A DNA stretch of 64,000 bases from Anaerolinea sp. Lineage in GTDB: Bacteria; Chloroflexota; Anaerolineae; Anaerolineales; Anaerolineaceae. The DNA is taken from positions 62,001 through 126,000 of the forward strand of contig DYEC01000011.1 in assembly GCA_020725865.1 (NCBI GenBank), written 5' to 3'. The notes under the pieces are model-generated. The model did not search any database, was not told the DNA's origin, and worked only from the letters and a program-made list of their open reading frames with translations. The position numbers were made by a program, and so were the translations under genes. The first letter of the stretch is position 1. Every line of letters starts with the position of its first letter. Below, piece after piece: positions 34,016 through 42,478 of this stretch.

Positions 34016-34117
34016 AAAAACCCGCCCGATGAATGGGCGGGTCTCTCGTCCAGTTGGCGCGGCCGGATTCTTTATCCTTTCCGGCAATCCTGAAGCCGCT
34101 TGTGTGTTCTATTCTTC
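34016..34117 (-). ncRNA. Candidate small RNA or attenuator upstream of the 82-residue protein gene
   Basis: From a strong minus-strand promoter (34152-34124) the transcript would run about 100 bases to a perfect hairpin, CCCGCCC (34021-34027) with GGGCGGG (34035-34041), followed on this strand by a T run. The body can fold as a stem GCGG/CCGC (34059-34062 with 34096-34099) enclosing GGATT/AATCC (34065-34069 with 34086-34090). No reading frame lies inside. It may be a free RNA or a premature-termination leader for the gene at 33992. The same hairpin could also stop transcripts coming from miaB. Confidence 0.55.
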
Positions 34118-34123
34118 AATTAC

Positions 34124-34152
34124 ACTATAGCATAAACGGACAGGATTTTCAA
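34124..34152 (-). promoter_or_regulatory. Extended -10 promoter of the candidate RNA
   Basis: On the minus strand, TTGAAA (34152-34147), a 17-base spacer ending in TGC and TATAGT (34129-34124) predict a start near 34117. The TG just before the -10 strengthens it. Confidence 0.72.
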
Positions 34153-34225
34153 TTAGATTTTTACTGTGATGTAAACGGGAACGGGTTTTTACAGCCCTCA
34201 CGGCACCGACGGAAGCTTGCTTTAT

Positions 34226-35590
34226 TCAGCCGATGGAGATGGAGGGTTGTATCAGTAGTTCAGGTTGCGGCTGTTGCCCGGCAAGCTGTCCCAGCATGGA
34301 CCATGGTCCTGTCCAGGTGATTTGCACCTCGCGCACCTGACCGCGCAGGTTTTCGTCGCTTTCCACGAAGACCAGTTTGTTGGTCTCAGTGCGTCCCTGC
34401 CAGCGCTGTTTCTTCTTTTCCTCAAACAGCACTTTGACGGTTTGTCCCAGATAGCGGGCGTTGGTCTCTGCGGCGATGCTTTCCTGCAATTCTTCCAGCA
34501 AGCGGAAGCGGCGCCACTTTTCCGCTTCAGGGACGCTGTCTTGCATCTGTCGGGCTGCCAGCGTTCCGGGGCGGACGGAGTAGCGCGCCAGATGCGCCAC
34601 ATCCAGCTTCAGGTCGGCAAGTTGCTGATAGGTGTGCATGAATTGTTCTTCGCTCTCGCCGGGAAAGCCGACGATAATGTCGGTGGCGATAGAGACACCG
34701 GGAATTTTGCTACGGATGCGTTCAATCAGGCGGCGGTAGTCAGCATCGGTGTAACCACGCCGCATGGCTGCCAGAATTTGATCATCGCCAGCCTGTGAGG
34801 GCACCTCGATATGCGGCATCACTTTGGGCAGTTCGGCAACCGTATCCAGCAGTTCATTACTCATCCAGTTCGGGTGTGAGGTCAAAAAGCGGATACGCTC
34901 AAGACCCTCGATGTTATGCAACATGCGCAGCAGTTGCGCCAGCGAGGGGTAACCCGGCTGATCCATGCCGTAGCGGTCCACGATTTGACCCAGCAAGGTA
35001 ATTTCTTTAACGCCCTGAGAAACCAAAGCGTGTGCCTCGGCAAGGATTTCCTGCGGCGGACGACTTCTTTCTACGCCGCGGCGGTAGGGGATGATGCAGA
35101 AGGCACAGGCGTGCGAGCAGCCATAAACGATGGGCAGAAATGCCGCCACCAGTTTACCGCGCTCGGCAAGCGGCAGTACCAGCTCATTATCCATTACCTC
35201 AAAGCGCGAGAGTGTCTCATCCAATGTCTGTTGTTGGCGCTCGCGCTGCAACAGGTGTTCGATCAACGGAGAAGGATCAGAAGGCGGGGAAAATACATCT
35301 ACAAACGGGAAGCGTTTTTTCAGCACATCGTGGTTGCGTACGCCTACCAGACAACCCATTAGGTTGATCACCAGTTCAGGACGGCGCTGCTTGAGTGGCT
35401 TGAGCGAGGACAGCCGCCCGTAGGCTTTATCCTCTGCCGACTGGCGCACCACACAGGTATTCAAGACGATGACATCTGCCTCTTCGGCGCGGCGCGTGGG
35501 CTGGTAGCCGAGGTGTTCCAGCGCAGAAGCGACACGCTGCGAATCGGCAACGTTCATTTGACAACCTTCGGTCCAGATATGATACTTCAT
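34226..35590 (-). CDS. miaB: tRNA-2-methylthio-N6-dimethylallyladenosine synthase
   Basis: This 454-residue radical-SAM methylthiotransferase has N-terminal UPF0004 cysteines C10, C46 and C80, which bind the auxiliary [4Fe-4S] cluster. The radical-SAM motif CSHACAFC (C158, C162, C165) is followed by RGVERSRP, and a TRAM domain lies near the end (residues about 380-440). It adds the methylthio group to i6A37 of tRNAs reading U-starting codons. I start it at ATG 35590 because TATAAT ends seven bases upstream, leaving no room for a leader. That it is MiaB rather than MtaB or RimO rests on the ERSRP context and length. Confidence 0.92.
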   Translation of the reverse strand: MKYHIWTEGCQMNVADSQRVASALEHLGYQPTRRAEEADVIVLNTCVVRQSAEDKAYGRLSSLKPLKQRRPELVINLMGCLVGVRNHDVLKKRFPFVDVFSPPSDPSPLIEHLLQRERQQQTLDETLSRFEVMDNELVLPLAERGKLVAAFLPIVYGCSHACAFCIIPYRRGVERSRPPQEILAEAHALVSQGVKEITLLGQIVDRYGMDQPGYPSLAQLLRMLHNIEGLERIRFLTSHPNWMSNELLDTVAELPKVMPHIEVPSQAGDDQILAAMRRGYTDADYRRLIERIRSKIPGVSIATDIIVGFPGESEEQFMHTYQQLADLKLDVAHLARYSVRPGTLAARQMQDSVPEAEKWRRFRLLEELQESIAAETNARYLGQTVKVLFEEKKKQRWQGRTETNKLVFVESDENLRGQVREVQITWTGPWSMLGQLAGQQPQPELLIQPSISIG

Positions 35591-35597
35591 GCGCTGA

Positions 35598-35603
35598 ATT
35601 ATA
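35598..35603 (-). promoter_or_regulatory. -10 element for a leaderless miaB transcript
   Basis: On the minus strand a perfect TATAAT ends seven bases before the ATG at 35590. No Shine-Dalgarno and no obvious -35. Confidence 0.55.
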
Positions 35604-35720
35604 TCAAAAAACAACGGAAATCGCACCAAACCGCTCTGGTTTTAGGAGGCGGGCGAGGCGGGTAGGGATCAGTAAGAGAAAAAGCACAAGTACAAGTTAT
35701 TTCTTGTGCTCCATCAGTGG

Positions 35721-35726
35721 TACAAT
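35721..35726 (+). promoter_or_regulatory. -10 element for a leaderless transcript
   Basis: TACAAT ends seven bases before the GTG at 35734, with no Shine-Dalgarno. Confidence 0.5.
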
Positions 35727-35733
35727 CAGGCTC

Positions 35734-36774
35734 GTGAAACGCTGGCAGTTCTGGCTGGGCATCGTCATCAGTGCGGGTTTTTTATATCTTGCCCTGCGCG
35801 GATTGAATATTGAGAAAGCGTGGGAGGCGGCGCGCACCGCAAAGTACGGCTGGCTGCTGCCCGGTATTGCGGTGTATTTTCTCGGGGTGTGGGTGCGTGC
35901 CTGGCGCTGGCATTACTTGTTGCGCCCGCTACAAAAGGTGCCGGTGCGCGAGATGTTTCCTATTGTCACCATTGGCTATATGGGCAACAATATTTATCCA
36001 GCGCGGGCAGGCGAATTATTGCGTGCGTTTATCCTGAAAGACCGCCGCAGGGTGCCGGTTTCAGCTTCGCTGGCGACGATCATCGTTGAGCGTATCTTCG
36101 ACGGCGTCGTCATGCTGGGGTTTGTCTTTCTCAATCTGGGCGAGCTGGCGCGTCTGCAGGGCGATTCGGGTTTTGTGGGCAGCATTCGCGAGGTTGCTTT
36201 GTTGGGGGCGCTGGCTTTTCTGGGCGCGCTGGGGGTGTTCCTGGCGGCGGCGATGTACCCGCACCGCAGTGAGCAAATCGTGCAGTGGGTGATTGCACAC
36301 TGGATTCCTGCCCGGCTGCGTCCGAAGGTAAGCGGGGTTTTGCTGCGTTTTCTGAGCGGGCTGGAGTCATTGCGCTCACCTGTGGATGCGCTAATGATCC
36401 TGCTCACAACTACGCTGATCTGGCTGCTTGAAACCGGCAAATACTGGTTTGTGATGCATGCCTTTCCGTTTGAGGTCAGCTTTTTTGCCTTGATGCTGAT
36501 GAATGGGATTGTTAACCTGACTACCACGCTGCCCTCTGCACCCGGCTATGTGGGCACGTTTGATGCGCCGGGCATTGCCCTGCTGAAAGCCTACAGTGTG
36601 CCGGGTGAGGTTGCGGCAGCTTATACACTGGTGCTGCATGTGGCGCTGTGGTTTCCAATCACGATGGTTGGGATTTATTATTATCTGCGCCAGCCGCTGC
36701 GCATTGGCGGATTGCGCGGTGCGCAGATCGAACCGCAAACGATTGATCCTGAAGAACCGGGAGTGAGTAAATGA
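35734..36774 (+). CDS. Lysylphosphatidylglycerol synthase-type flippase domain protein (UPF0104)
   Basis: This 346-residue membrane protein has seven to eight spans. ALRGLNIEKAWEAARTAKYG, the family start, is followed by YMGNNIYPARAGELLRAFIL, the conserved signature of the MprF/YbhN transmembrane domain, and by TTTLPSAPGYVGTFDAPGI. There is no LPG-synthase C-terminal domain. Family members flip lipids or support glycolipid and polysaccharide export. The start is GTG 35734, directly after a -10 element. It overlaps the following flavoprotein gene by four bases (ATGA). Confidence 0.85.
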   Translation: MKRWQFWLGIVISAGFLYLALRGLNIEKAWEAARTAKYGWLLPGIAVYFLGVWVRAWRWHYLLRPLQKVPVREMFPIVTIGYMGNNIYPARAGELLRAFILKDRRRVPVSASLATIIVERIFDGVVMLGFVFLNLGELARLQGDSGFVGSIREVALLGALAFLGALGVFLAAAMYPHRSEQIVQWVIAHWIPARLRPKVSGVLLRFLSGLESLRSPVDALMILLTTTLIWLLETGKYWFVMHAFPFEVSFFALMLMNGIVNLTTTLPSAPGYVGTFDAPGIALLKAYSVPGEVAAAYTLVLHVALWFPITMVGIYYYLRQPLRIGGLRGAQIEPQTIDPEEPGVSK

Positions 36775-38084
36775 AAATTGCCATCATCGGAGCCGGATTT
36801 GGCGGCATGGCTGCAGCCTATGATTTGCGGCGTGCCGGGCACGAAGTGGAAATTTTTGAGAGCGCGGCGCAGGTGGGTGGACTGGCAGCCGGTTTCAAAG
36901 AACCGCACTGGGACTGGTCGCTCGAACAGTACTATCATCACTGGTTTGCCACTGACCGGCATGTGTTGGGTTTGATTGACGAACTGGGATGGCGTGACAA
37001 AGTGCTTTTTCCCCGCCCGTATACTGTTGTCTACTGGGCGGGGAAGTTTTACCCGTTCGACTCGATATTTTCCAATATTCCGCTTTTCATCCTGCGGCAT
37101 TTCCCACTTTTGGATGCGGTACGCTATGGGCTGGCAGGGGCTTATCTGCGCTTTACGCCATGGTGGAAACCGTTGGAGCGCGTCACCGCCGAGGCATGGA
37201 CACGGCGCTGGTTTGGCGAGCGGGTGTATGCTCTGCAGTGGCAGCCGCTGTTGCAAAGCAAGTTCGGCGAGCGTTACTACCAGCAGGTCAATATGGCTTG
37301 GTTGTGGGCGCGGCTGCACGTCCGTACCACACGACTGGGAACATTCGAAGGCGGGTTTCAGGCATTTGCAGAGATGTTTGCGGCACGTTTGCGGGAAATG
37401 GGGGTGAGCATTCAGCTCAACACTTCGATATCGCAAATCCGCCAGAACCCGAACGGCGGGCTGAAGCTGACTACCGCGCAGGGTGAGCATGTGGCAGATC
37501 AATGCCTGGTAACTACCTCGCCAGCGTTGCTGGCAAAGCTGGCGCCTGAGCTGCCGGAGGAATACCTGCGCGGCGTGCTGGAATTGAAAAGCATGGGTGC
37601 AGTGGTGATGGTACTCTCGCTGACACAGCAGCTTTCACGCGAAGGATATTACTGGTTCAACCTGCCCAAGAGCGCCGGTTTTCCTTTTCTGGCTTTGGTG
37701 GAACATACCAATTTTATCTCTGCCGAGCATTATGGCGGTGATCACCTTGTCTATCTGGGGGACTATCTGGAGCCGGAGCATGAGTATTTTCAGCTCACCC
37801 ACGAGGAACTGTTACAGCGTTTCCTGCCCTCGCTGACGCGCTTCAACCCTGATTTTCGTCCAAATTGGGTGCGCAAAAGCTGGCTGTTTCGTACTAACTA
37901 TGCTCAGCCGGTGCCATTGATTAACCACTCGCAAAACATTCCAGATATTCGCACTCCCCTGCCTGGTTTATTTTTCGCCAGTATGAGTCAGGTATATCCT
38001 TGGGATCGAGGCACCAACTTTGCAGTGGAAATTGGACGCAGGGCAGCTAAGCTCATGCTGACAGGGCGAAACACGGTTGAATAG
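36771..38084 (+). CDS. FAD-dependent amine-oxidase-like oxidoreductase (protoporphyrinogen oxidase/UDP-galactopyranose mutase fold)
   Basis: This 437-residue protein has the FAD Rossmann motif IIGAGFGGMAAAYDLRRAG (residues 4-22) followed by FESAAQVGGLAAGF, and a C-terminal FAD contact YPWDRGTNFAVEIGRRAA. The family includes protoporphyrinogen oxidases, phytoene desaturase-like enzymes and UDP-galactopyranose mutases. No HemY signature decides the substrate. The tight ATGA link to the flippase-like gene suggests a role in lipid or glycolipid metabolism rather than haem. Confidence 0.78.
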   Translation: MKIAIIGAGFGGMAAAYDLRRAGHEVEIFESAAQVGGLAAGFKEPHWDWSLEQYYHHWFATDRHVLGLIDELGWRDKVLFPRPYTVVYWAGKFYPFDSIFSNIPLFILRHFPLLDAVRYGLAGAYLRFTPWWKPLERVTAEAWTRRWFGERVYALQWQPLLQSKFGERYYQQVNMAWLWARLHVRTTRLGTFEGGFQAFAEMFAARLREMGVSIQLNTSISQIRQNPNGGLKLTTAQGEHVADQCLVTTSPALLAKLAPELPEEYLRGVLELKSMGAVVMVLSLTQQLSREGYYWFNLPKSAGFPFLALVEHTNFISAEHYGGDHLVYLGDYLEPEHEYFQLTHEELLQRFLPSLTRFNPDFRPNWVRKSWLFRTNYAQPVPLINHSQNIPDIRTPLPGLFFASMSQVYPWDRGTNFAVEIGRRAAKLMLTGRNTVE

Positions 38085-38415
38085 AATAGATACCACTTTG
38101 GTGTGCCGGGTTGCCGGGAATCTCGTAATCTTAAGAATACTTTTCCAAAGAATGGACGGAAAATCGCGTCTCATCCGTCAAAAGAGGAAAACCAGCGTCT
38201 CAGACATCTTTTAGTTGTTTGTGCTAAATAGAGCTATTTATGGCTCTTGAGGGTGTAAATCGCCATATATGGCGTATCAAATGGTTGATGGATGCCATTT
38301 GCGGCAAGTACATTTGTTCTGATGTTCACCCTGAGTGCAAAAATTTCCCACAGGTTCTTTAACATTAGAAGGCTTAAAATTCGCGTTTTTTTTAGGATGG
38401 CGTAAGGTAAGCAAC
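38085..38415. other. Palindrome-rich intergenic region upstream of dnaA
   Basis: No gene is evident in these 330 bases. Inverted repeats cluster in it: AGAGC/GCTCT around 38235-38248, a perfect 14-bp palindrome CGCCATATATGGCG (38261-38274), and CAAATGG/CCATTTG (38278-38284 with 38295-38301). The only DnaA-box-like nonamer I can find is TTTCCCACA (38344-38352), two mismatches from TTATCCACA. An AT tract follows near 38390. It could be a regulatory region or part of an origin, but the box density is too low to call oriC. Confidence 0.4.
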
Positions 38416-38444
38416 TTGTTTATCAGGCTGCTTTCTGTTAGAAT
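38416..38444 (+). promoter_or_regulatory. Promoter of dnaA
   Basis: TTGTTT (38416-38421), a 17-base spacer and TAGAAT (38439-38444) predict a start near 38451. The leader of about 150 bases contains a hairpin CATTGTC/GACAATG (38528-38544) and a weaker CCCTG/CAGGG one before the start codon. Confidence 0.6.
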
Positions 38445-38604
38445 CCATTATGTCAGGAACAGATTGTCGTTCCTTCACCCAACAGGCTCAAGAGAAGCCT
38501 TTTTGAATTTGAGCTTTCACCTGATCTCATTGTCGGAGACAATGGGTTTATTTCCCTGTTGCTTTTGCAGGGTGAAATTTCAGTGAAGAAAGGCGGCAGG
38601 TGTG

Positions 38605-39951
38605 ATGAACTCAACGCAGGCTTGGCAGGCTACCTTAGGCCAGCTCCAGATGGAGATGTCGAAAGCAGCTTTTGATACCTGGGTGCGCAGCGCGGAACTG
38701 GTGTCTCACAAAGATGACCTCTTCACCATTGGCGTTCCCAACGCGTACGCCCGCGACTGGCTGGAGAATCGGCTGGCGAGTACGGTTTCGCGTATTCTGA
38801 GTGGATTATTTGAGCGCCCGCAACAGGTGCGGTTTATTGTCTGGCATAGAGATTTTGAAGGCAGTGATGCCGAAGATGGCACGCAGGAGGAGGAGCTTCC
38901 AGAAGAAGAAACTCCGCTTAAACCCAACCCGACCATCAACGCCCGTTACACCTTTGAGACGTTTGTGGTAGGCGCCAGCAATCGCCTGGCACACGCCGCC
39001 TGTATGGCGGTGGCGGATAATCCGGCGCGGGCGTATAATCCCCTGTTTGTGTATGGTGGTGTTGGTCTGGGAAAGACACACCTGCTACATGCAATTGCCA
39101 ATGTAACCCATAAAAATGGCTTGCGGGTTTTGTACGTCTCATCTGAAGAGTTCACTAACGATTTTATTAATTCAATACAAAAACACACCAATGCTGCTTT
39201 CCGTGAGCGCTATCGCCAGATTGATGTCTTGATGATAGACGATATTCAATTTATTGCCGGTAAGGAATCAACCCAAGAAGAGTTTTTCCATACCTTTAAC
39301 ACGCTGCATGGTCAGGATAAGCAAATTGTCATATCATCAGACCGCCCGCCCAAAGCGCTGGTCACGCTGGAGGAACGCCTGCGTTCGCGTTTTGAGTGGG
39401 GTCTGATTGTGGATATTCAACCCCCCGATCTGGAAACGCGCATCGCCATCTTACGCTCCAAAGCCGAGCGCGCCGGGCGTGAGGTACCCAATCACATTCT
39501 GGAGTTGATTGCCAGACTGATTCAATCCAATATTCGCGAGTTGGAAGGCGCGTTGAATCGGGTGGTGGCATTTGCCGATCTTTCGGGACAGGCATTAACC
39601 CCCGAGTTGGTCAATTCAGCACTGGCAGACCTGCTGCCGCAGCGCACGACGATCGGTCCCGGTCAGGTTGTCGAGGCTGTAGCAAGGTCATTTGGTTTAA
39701 CCATTGACCAGATCACCGGGCGCGATCGTTCGCGCGAAGTGGCGCTGCCCCGTCAGGTGGCGATGTTTTTGCTGCGCGAGAGCGGCAATATCTCCCTGCC
39801 GCAGATCGGTGAGGTGCTGGGCGGGCGTGATCATACGACGGTGATGTACGCCTGTGATAAGGTGGCTGACTTAATTGAACGGGATGACCGGCTACGCCGT
39901 CAGGTGATTCAAATTCGTGAGCAGTTATACGGTCGTGCTGTCATGGGTTAG
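38605..39951 (+). CDS. dnaA: Chromosomal replication initiator protein DnaA
   Basis: This 448-residue protein has all four DnaA domains. Domain I is residues 1-85 (helical, MSKAAFDTWVRS), II is a short acidic linker (about 90-110), and III is the AAA+ module with Walker A YGGVGLGKTHLLHAI and Walker B VLMIDDIQFIAGK. IV is the DNA-binding domain with the signature GGRDHTTVMYACDKV. It opens the origin and controls replication initiation. I prefer ATG 38605 to the GTG immediately before it. dnaN does not follow; a convergent epimerase gene does, and the stop codons overlap by four bases. Confidence 0.97.
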   Translation: MNSTQAWQATLGQLQMEMSKAAFDTWVRSAELVSHKDDLFTIGVPNAYARDWLENRLASTVSRILSGLFERPQQVRFIVWHRDFEGSDAEDGTQEEELPEEETPLKPNPTINARYTFETFVVGASNRLAHAACMAVADNPARAYNPLFVYGGVGLGKTHLLHAIANVTHKNGLRVLYVSSEEFTNDFINSIQKHTNAAFRERYRQIDVLMIDDIQFIAGKESTQEEFFHTFNTLHGQDKQIVISSDRPPKALVTLEERLRSRFEWGLIVDIQPPDLETRIAILRSKAERAGREVPNHILELIARLIQSNIRELEGALNRVVAFADLSGQALTPELVNSALADLLPQRTTIGPGQVVEAVARSFGLTIDQITGRDRSREVALPRQVAMFLLRESGNISLPQIGEVLGGRDHTTVMYACDKVADLIERDDRLRRQVIQIREQLYGRAVMG

Positions 39952-41024
39952 GGTGTTGGCTTTCCATTGCTGCCCCCCTGCTCTGGCGGGGGGGTCTTTT
40001 TTGTTTTTAGTTGTTTTTCGGGATTGAGCGGCAGTGCTCCCGTTTCCTGAAACCAGCGGTATGCTTGAAGAATGGCATCCTCAATGGGGCGGGGCGGCGC
40101 GAGATTCAGTTCCTGTTGTGCTTTTTGCGTGCTGACATAGAAGTAGTAGCCGGCCAGATTCAGGGTGCTGGAGTCAACCGGCAGGGTGAGGAAAGCTTGC
40201 AGCCAGGCGGCTGGGCGGGCAAGGGTGCGAATCAATCCGGGTGGCACGATCACTGTGGGCGGCTGAACACCAATCGTTTCCGCAATTGTGCGGATGAAAT
40301 GGGCAATGGTCATGTTGAAGCCGCCCAGAATGTACCGTTCACCGCGCTTGCCGTATGACAGCGCCGCCAGGTGACCGTCTATCACATCGTTTAGATGCAC
40401 CACATTCAGACCGCCCCGGGTCAACACCGGTAGTTTTCGTAAGGCAACCTGAACAATGTATGAGCTGGTGGTGCGGTAGAGGTCGCCTGCGCCAATGACA
40501 ATGGTGGGGTTGACAATCACTGCATCCAGACCCTGTGCCACAGCGCGTTGCACTTCCAGTTCCGCCAGATATTTTGCGTATCCGTAATGCCAGCGCTGAG
40601 GGCTGAAATTCCAGGTGTGGTTTTCATCCATCAGCCGAGGGGGTGATTGGCGATGAGGGGGTTCTTCCGGCACGCCCAGCGCTGCTATTGAGGAAGTGTG
40701 AATGAATCGTTTGACACCCGCCTGACGGGCTGCTTTGAGCAGCGAGCGCGTGCCCTCAACCGTCACACTGTAAAGCCGCCCCGGGTCGCGCGCTCTGCCC
40801 ATCAGCGCCGCAGCATGGAAAATAACTTCAATGTCCTGAACCGCGGCAGAAAGCGTGTCCGGCTGGGTCAAGTCACCGATGGCGTGTTCCACCGGCAGGT
40901 CACTGAGGCACTTGAGTGAACTGGAAGCGCGGTGAAAGGCGCGTACGTGATGCCCTGCATTGACCAGCGCCCGGCACAATGCCGAACCAATAAAACCGCT
41001 TGCCCCGGTGACCAGAATTTTCAT
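39948..41024 (-). CDS. NAD-dependent epimerase/dehydratase (extended SDR)
   Basis: This 358-residue protein has the extended short-chain dehydrogenase fold with TGASGFIGSAL at the N-terminus, a serine region HTSSIAAL and the catalytic YxxxK in HYGYAKYLAE. It resembles 3-beta-hydroxysteroid dehydrogenase / dihydroflavonol reductase-like epimerases; the substrate is unknown. It starts three bases after the thiolase gene stops, so the two form an operon. Its last residues (KTKKTPPPEQGGSNGKP) are encoded by the region that forms the dnaA terminator on the other strand, an odd basic, proline-rich tail. Confidence 0.85.
   Translation of the reverse strand: MKILVTGASGFIGSALCRALVNAGHHVRAFHRASSSLKCLSDLPVEHAIGDLTQPDTLSAAVQDIEVIFHAAALMGRARDPGRLYSVTVEGTRSLLKAARQAGVKRFIHTSSIAALGVPEEPPHRQSPPRLMDENHTWNFSPQRWHYGYAKYLAELEVQRAVAQGLDAVIVNPTIVIGAGDLYRTTSSYIVQVALRKLPVLTRGGLNVVHLNDVIDGHLAALSYGKRGERYILGGFNMTIAHFIRTIAETIGVQPPTVIVPPGLIRTLARPAAWLQAFLTLPVDSSTLNLAGYYFYVSTQKAQQELNLAPPRPIEDAILQAYRWFQETGALPLNPEKQLKTKKTPPPEQGGSNGKPTP
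39973..40003 (+). terminator. Intrinsic terminator of dnaA
   Basis: CCCCCC (39973-39978) pairs with the G run at 39988-39994 around a short loop, followed by TCTTTTTTGTTTTT. It lies entirely inside the coding sequence of the convergent epimerase gene. Confidence 0.85.
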
Positions 41025-41027
41025 TAA

Positions 41028-42245
41028 TCAACCTATCCATTCTATAATCATTGCTTCACCCTGCCCGACACCGACGCACAATGTCGCAAGCCCATAAAAG
41101 GGGCGTTTTGTATCTGCAGCGCGGCGTTTCATCTCATGCAACAGGGTGACCAGAATACGCGCTCCGGAACAGCCCAGCGGGTGTCCCAGCGCCACCGCGC
41201 CGCCGTTGACGTTGGTCAGCTCGTGTGGGAGGCCCAATTCGCGCATCACTGCCAGCGCCTGCACGGCGAAGGCTTCGTTAACCTCTGCCAGACCAATGTC
41301 GGTAATGGTCAACCCGGCGCGCGCCAGCGCTTTGCGCGTGGCAGGGACAGGACCCAGACCCATCAAGCGCGGCTCAACACCCGCAACCGCTGAAGCAACG
41401 ATGCGCGCCATAGGTTTCAGCCCCATCTGCTGAGCGCGCTCTGCGTTCATCACCAACAGCGCCGCGGCGCCATCGTTCATACCTGAAGAGTTGCCAGCAG
41501 TGACACTGCCGTCCTCGCGGAAGACAGGACGCAGTTTAGCCAGCGCTTCCAGCGTAGTATCACGGCGCGGGCGTTCATCACGGCTGACCAGTTCGCTTTC
41601 GCCTTTGCTTTTGGGAACTGACACCGGGACGATTTCCTCATCAAAACGTCCGGAGTCCTGTGCGGCGATGGCGCGGCGGTGGCTTTCCACTGCGTAAACA
41701 TCCTGTTCTTCACGACTGATGTGGAACAGCTCAGCAATGTTTTCGGCGGTTTCGCCCATCTGCTCGATGCCGTAGAGAGCTTTCATGCGCGGGTTGGGGT
41801 AGCGCCAGCCCAAAGCGGTGTCCCATGCGGTCAGGTTGCCAAAGGCAAACGGTTGTTCTGCTTTGGGAAGCGAATACGGTGCGCGTGACATGGACTCAAC
41901 CCCGCCGGCAAGGTAAACTTGTCCATCACCAGCGCGGATAGCGCGCGCTGCCATTGTTACCGCTGTCATCCCTGAAGCGCACAGCCGGTTGAACGTTGCC
42001 GCGGCAACTTCCACCGGCAGACCTGCCAGTAGAGTTGCCATGCGGGCAATATTGCGGTTATCCTCGCCCGCCTGATTGGCGCATCCCAGATACACTTCAT
42101 CGATCGTAGTTGGGTCAAGCGCGGTGCGCTCGACAACTGTTTGCAGAATATGTGCCGCTAGGTCGTCTGGGCGGACGCGCGCCAGCGAGCCACCCAGCGC
42201 TCCGATGGGTGTGCGTAATGCTTCAACGATGACTGCTTCGTTCAT
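41028..42245 (-). CDS. Acetyl-CoA C-acyltransferase (thiolase)
   Basis: This 405-residue thiolase has the acyl-accepting cysteine C89 in [11 protein letters not shown], the histidine of [16 protein letters not shown] and the second cysteine in TLCVGVGQG. It condenses two acyl-CoA molecules or cleaves 3-ketoacyl-CoA. The sequence cannot separate a biosynthetic acetoacetyl-CoA thiolase from a beta-oxidation one. It is the first gene of a two-gene operon with the epimerase. Two palindromic operators lie about 60-95 bases upstream, so expression is probably repressor-controlled. Confidence 0.92.
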   Translation of the reverse strand: MNEAVIVEALRTPIGALGGSLARVRPDDLAAHILQTVVERTALDPTTIDEVYLGCANQAGEDNRNIARMATLLAGLPVEVAAATFNRLCASGMTAVTMAARAIRAGDGQVYLAGGVESMSRAPYSLPKAEQPFAFGNLTAWDTALGWRYPNPRMKALYGIEQMGETAENIAELFHISREEQDVYAVESHRRAIAAQDSGRFDEEIVPVSVPKSKGESELVSRDERPRRDTTLEALAKLRPVFREDGSVTAGNSSGMNDGAAALLVMNAERAQQMGLKPMARIVASAVAGVEPRLMGLGPVPATRKALARAGLTITDIGLAEVNEAFAVQALAVMRELGLPHELTNVNGGAVALGHPLGCSGARILVTLLHEMKRRAADTKRPFYGLATLCVGVGQGEAMIIEWIG

Positions 42246-42303
42246 GAGTGCCTCATTTGAAAAATTCCGTTTGCAGTTACAAAAATTTTACCACTTTCTT
42301 GCG

Positions 42304-42341
42304 CCTTACAAATTTGTAAGGTCACCTTACAAATTTGTAAT
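42304..42341. promoter_or_regulatory. Tandem palindromic operators between divergent genes
   Basis: A perfect 18-bp palindrome CCTTACAAATTTGTAAGG (42304-42321) is followed by a second copy of its 14-bp core TTACAAATTTGTAA (42327-42340). The centres are 21 bp apart, two helical turns, so dimers could bind side by side. A degenerate third site is at 42277-42290. The pair overlaps the -35 region for the plus-strand promoter and the likely promoter region of the thiolase gene. The regulator is not encoded in the window as far as I can tell. Confidence 0.8.
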
Positions 42342-42343
42342 GG

Positions 42344-42349
42344 TATAAT
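42344..42349 (+). promoter_or_regulatory. -10 element for the repeat lipoprotein gene
   Basis: A perfect TATAAT lies four bases after the second palindrome, and no good -35 is seen. The predicted start is near 42356. Confidence 0.55.
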
Positions 42350-42478
42350 ATTCTCAGTTATTTAGAACTGATGTATTTTATTATAAAGAACTCATGAACA
42401 TGGCGGGGGAAGGAGGAAAGGACACTCGATGGTCGGCGGCTCGTACTTTTGGGTACTTGAGTGCAAGGGGGTGATGTT

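Noticed and set aside
38335-38586. Open frame of 83 codons upstream of dnaA
   Set aside because: It crosses the likely dnaA promoter and leader hairpins, lacks a ribosome site and has no protein-like composition.
38085-38604. Chromosomal origin oriC
   Set aside because: Only one weak DnaA-box-like nonamer was found and no cluster of TTATCCACA-type sites; the location next to dnaA alone is not sufficient.
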